Assembly: GCA_003517675.1 (NCBI GenBank)
Contig: DPAC01000112.1
Coordinates: 1 to 15,532 of the forward strand
Length of the DNA: 15,532 nt
Source of the DNA: Porphyromonadaceae bacterium
GTDB lineage: Bacteria; Bacteroidota; Bacteroidia; Bacteroidales; Dysgonomonadaceae
Reading direction: 5' to 3'
The notes beneath the pieces were generated by a model, which saw only the letters and a list, made by a program, of their open reading frames with translations, was not told where the DNA came from and searched no databases. The translations under genes were made by a program, and so were the position numbers. This document shows positions 14,368-15,532 of the stretch, piece by piece (position 1 is the stretch's first letter; each line of letters begins with the position of its first letter).

Positions 14368-14439
14368 ATAAGCTGTAAGCGATAAGCTATAAGTCGTAAG
14401 CTAAAAGCTTAAGGCTTAAAGCTAATAGCTCTAATAGCT
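14368..14439 (+). repeat. Heptamer tandem array, (R/A)TAAGCT family, about ten units
   Basis: Nine contiguous 7-bp units run from 14368 to 14430 (ATAAGCT, GTAAGCG, ATAAGCT, ATAAGTC, GTAAGCT, AAAAGCT, TAAGGCT, TAAAGCT, AATAGCT) and a tenth AATAGCT follows after two bases. The array starts 8 nt after the E3 stop and ends 29 nt before the E1 start. Units diverge gradually along the array. Confidence 0.85.
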
Positions 14440-14468
14440 GTATAAAAAATTAAATCAATCAAAATATT

Positions 14469-15532
14469 ATGCCAAAAGTTCTAACCATTGATCCGTCGCA
14501 AGTCCGTAAGCCGGGGTTCGTGGAGTTTCAACCCATTCCCGTCAATCAGTATCAAAAGAGCGTCACAGAAGAAAAAGAGCATTTCACCCACGAAGAGTTC
14601 AAGGCCATCTACCATGATATGGTGTTGATCCGTGAGTTTGAAACCATGTTGAACCTGGTCAAAACCAAGGGCGAGTATAACGGTACGCCGTACAACCACC
14701 CCGGTCCGGCACACCTTTCCATCGGTCAGGAGTCGGCCGCTGTGGGCATGGCCTGGACGCTGACAGTGGATGATTTTATCTTCGGAAGCCACCGTTCACA
14801 CGGAGAGATTCTGGCCAAGGGGATGTCAGCCATCCATAAGCTGGATGATGAGCAACTTACCCGAATCATGGAAAACTTCTTCGACGGAGCGATATATGAC
14901 ATTGTAAAGAAAGATTTTGAAGGACCGGTTAAAGAACTGGCGAAACGTTTTCTGGTGTATGGAACCCTGGCAGAGATCTTTGCCCGCAAGACCGGATTCA
15001 ACAAGGGGCTGGGCGGCTCGATGCATGCCTTCTTCACCCCGTTCGGCGTCTATCCCAACAACGCCATCGTGGGCGGTTCGGGCGATATTGCCGTGGGGGC
15101 AGCATTGTACAAAAAAGTAAACCGCAAACCGGGACTGGTGGTGGCCAATATCGGCGATGCCGCCATGGCCTGCGGTCCCGTGTGGGAAGGCATCAATTTT
15201 GCGGCGATGGATCAGTTCACCAAACTTTGGGAAGGAGAGATGCAGGGAGGTCTTCCCGTGATCATCAACATCATGAACAACCAGTATGGCATGGGCGGCC
15301 AGACTAGCGGTGAGACGATGGGCTACGGCATTGCTGCCCGCATTGGTGCGGGCGTGAATGCCGAGCAGATGCATGCCGAGCGGGTGGACGGCTATAACCC
15401 CCTTGCGGTGATCGATGCCTACAAACGCAAACGCAAAATAATAGAAGAGAAAAAGGGGCCGGTATTGCTCGATGTGCTCACCTACCGCTACAGCGGACAC
15501 TCTCCCTCCGATGCCTCCTCCTACCGCACCAA
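14469..15532 (+). CDS. 2-oxoacid dehydrogenase E1, alpha part, truncated by window end
   Basis: The first 354 residues of a thiamine-diphosphate E1 enzyme, which decarboxylates the 2-oxoacid and acylates the E2 lipoyl group. Seen: an N-terminal extension of about 40 residues, [10 protein letters not shown] (51-60), [12 protein letters not shown] (84-95), FGSHRSHGE (105-113), GGSMHAF (182-188), the ThDP/Mg region IGDAA to IMNNQYG (228-274) and [12 protein letters not shown] (339-350). Two insertions stand out against usual E1 alpha subunits: roughly 40 residues between HRSHGE and AEIFARKTG, and about a dozen inside the ThDP motif, which begins GDA rather than GDG. Many Bacteroidota have a fused alpha-beta E1 of about 700-800 aa; whether this one is fused lies beyond the window. 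The substrate (pyruvate or branched-chain 2-oxoacid) is undecided. Confidence 0.9.
   Translation, partial: MPKVLTIDPSQVRKPGFVEFQPIPVNQYQKSVTEEKEHFTHEEFKAIYHDMVLIREFETMLNLVKTKGEYNGTPYNHPGPAHLSIGQESAAVGMAWTLTVDDFIFGSHRSHGEILAKGMSAIHKLDDEQLTRIMENFFDGAIYDIVKKDFEGPVKELAKRFLVYGTLAEIFARKTGFNKGLGGSMHAFFTPFGVYPNNAIVGGSGDIAVGAALYKKVNRKPGLVVANIGDAAMACGPVWEGINFAAMDQFTKLWEGEMQGGLPVIINIMNNQYGMGGQTSGETMGYGIAARIGAGVNAEQMHAERVDGYNPLAVIDAYKRKRKIIEEKKGPVLLDVLTYRYSGHSPSDASSYRT

Noticed and set aside
14368..14439. Heptamer array considered as a CRISPR-like array
   Set aside because: Units are 7 bp and contiguous with no spacers, and there are no cas genes.
14826..15500. Antisense open frame (224 codons) across the E1 gene
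   Set aside because: It mirrors conserved E1 motifs on the other strand and has no recognisable domain.

Overview
The window looks like chromosomal DNA of a Bacteroidota organism, most likely Bacteroidales. Dysgonomonadaceae/Proteiniphilum-like is a guess from gene content and was not tested. Support comes from Bacteroidota-type promoters (a TTTG-like -33 box about 19-20 bp upstream of TAnnTTTG), a kinase-isomerase-permease rhamnose operon like that of Bacteroides, secreted esterase/deacetylase genes typical of glycan degraders, and the family types of the toxin-antitoxin genes. There are no rRNA or tRNA genes, no CRISPR array and no intact insertion sequence.

Left part (57-4834, all minus strand): an AraC-type regulator is followed by three exported hydrolases: a PhoPQ-activated pathogenicity-related (PqaA-like) alpha/beta hydrolase, a YdjC/ChbG-like carbohydrate deacetylase and an SGNH sialate O-acetylesterase-like protein. 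The hydrolase gaps are 43-50 bp and the regulator-hydrolase gap is about 100 bp, so this could be one regulated unit that deacylates a glycan. A MNT-HEPN pair (5094-5797, minus, ATGA overlap) follows, then a 516-bp gene-poor gap with short repeats, a C11 tract and a possible tiny ORF.

Middle (6314-10135, minus): a compact L-rhamnose operon, rhaB-rhaA-rhaT (rhamnulokinase, isomerase, H+ symporter), read from a good Bacteroidota promoter at 10170-10200. The rhamnulose-1-phosphate aldolase is not in the window. Divergent to it lies a small antitoxin-toxin pair (10305-10831, plus; RelE/ParE-type toxin). It is followed by a 557-bp non-coding stretch with a possible HEPN-like remnant, a terminator-like hairpin and a degenerate ~25.5-bp triple repeat framed by a 10-bp inverted repeat.

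Right part (11389-15532, plus): a 2-oxoacid dehydrogenase complex in the order E2-E3-E1. E2 appears to carry two consecutive E3-binding domains. E1 is cut by the window end and has two insertions relative to usual alpha subunits. A strong Bacteroidota promoter precedes E2. Both intercistronic gaps contain heptanucleotide tandem repeats starting 1-8 nt after the upstream stop codon: two opposed four-unit arrays between E2 and E3, and about ten units of a different heptamer between E3 and E1.

No gene set here is clearly a new system. The items most worth following are the heptamer arrays inside the dehydrogenase operon, the 17-bp inverted repeat flanking the 2.4-kb regulator/MNT-HEPN segment, the doubled E3-binding domain, and the repeat-rich gap at 11060-11270.
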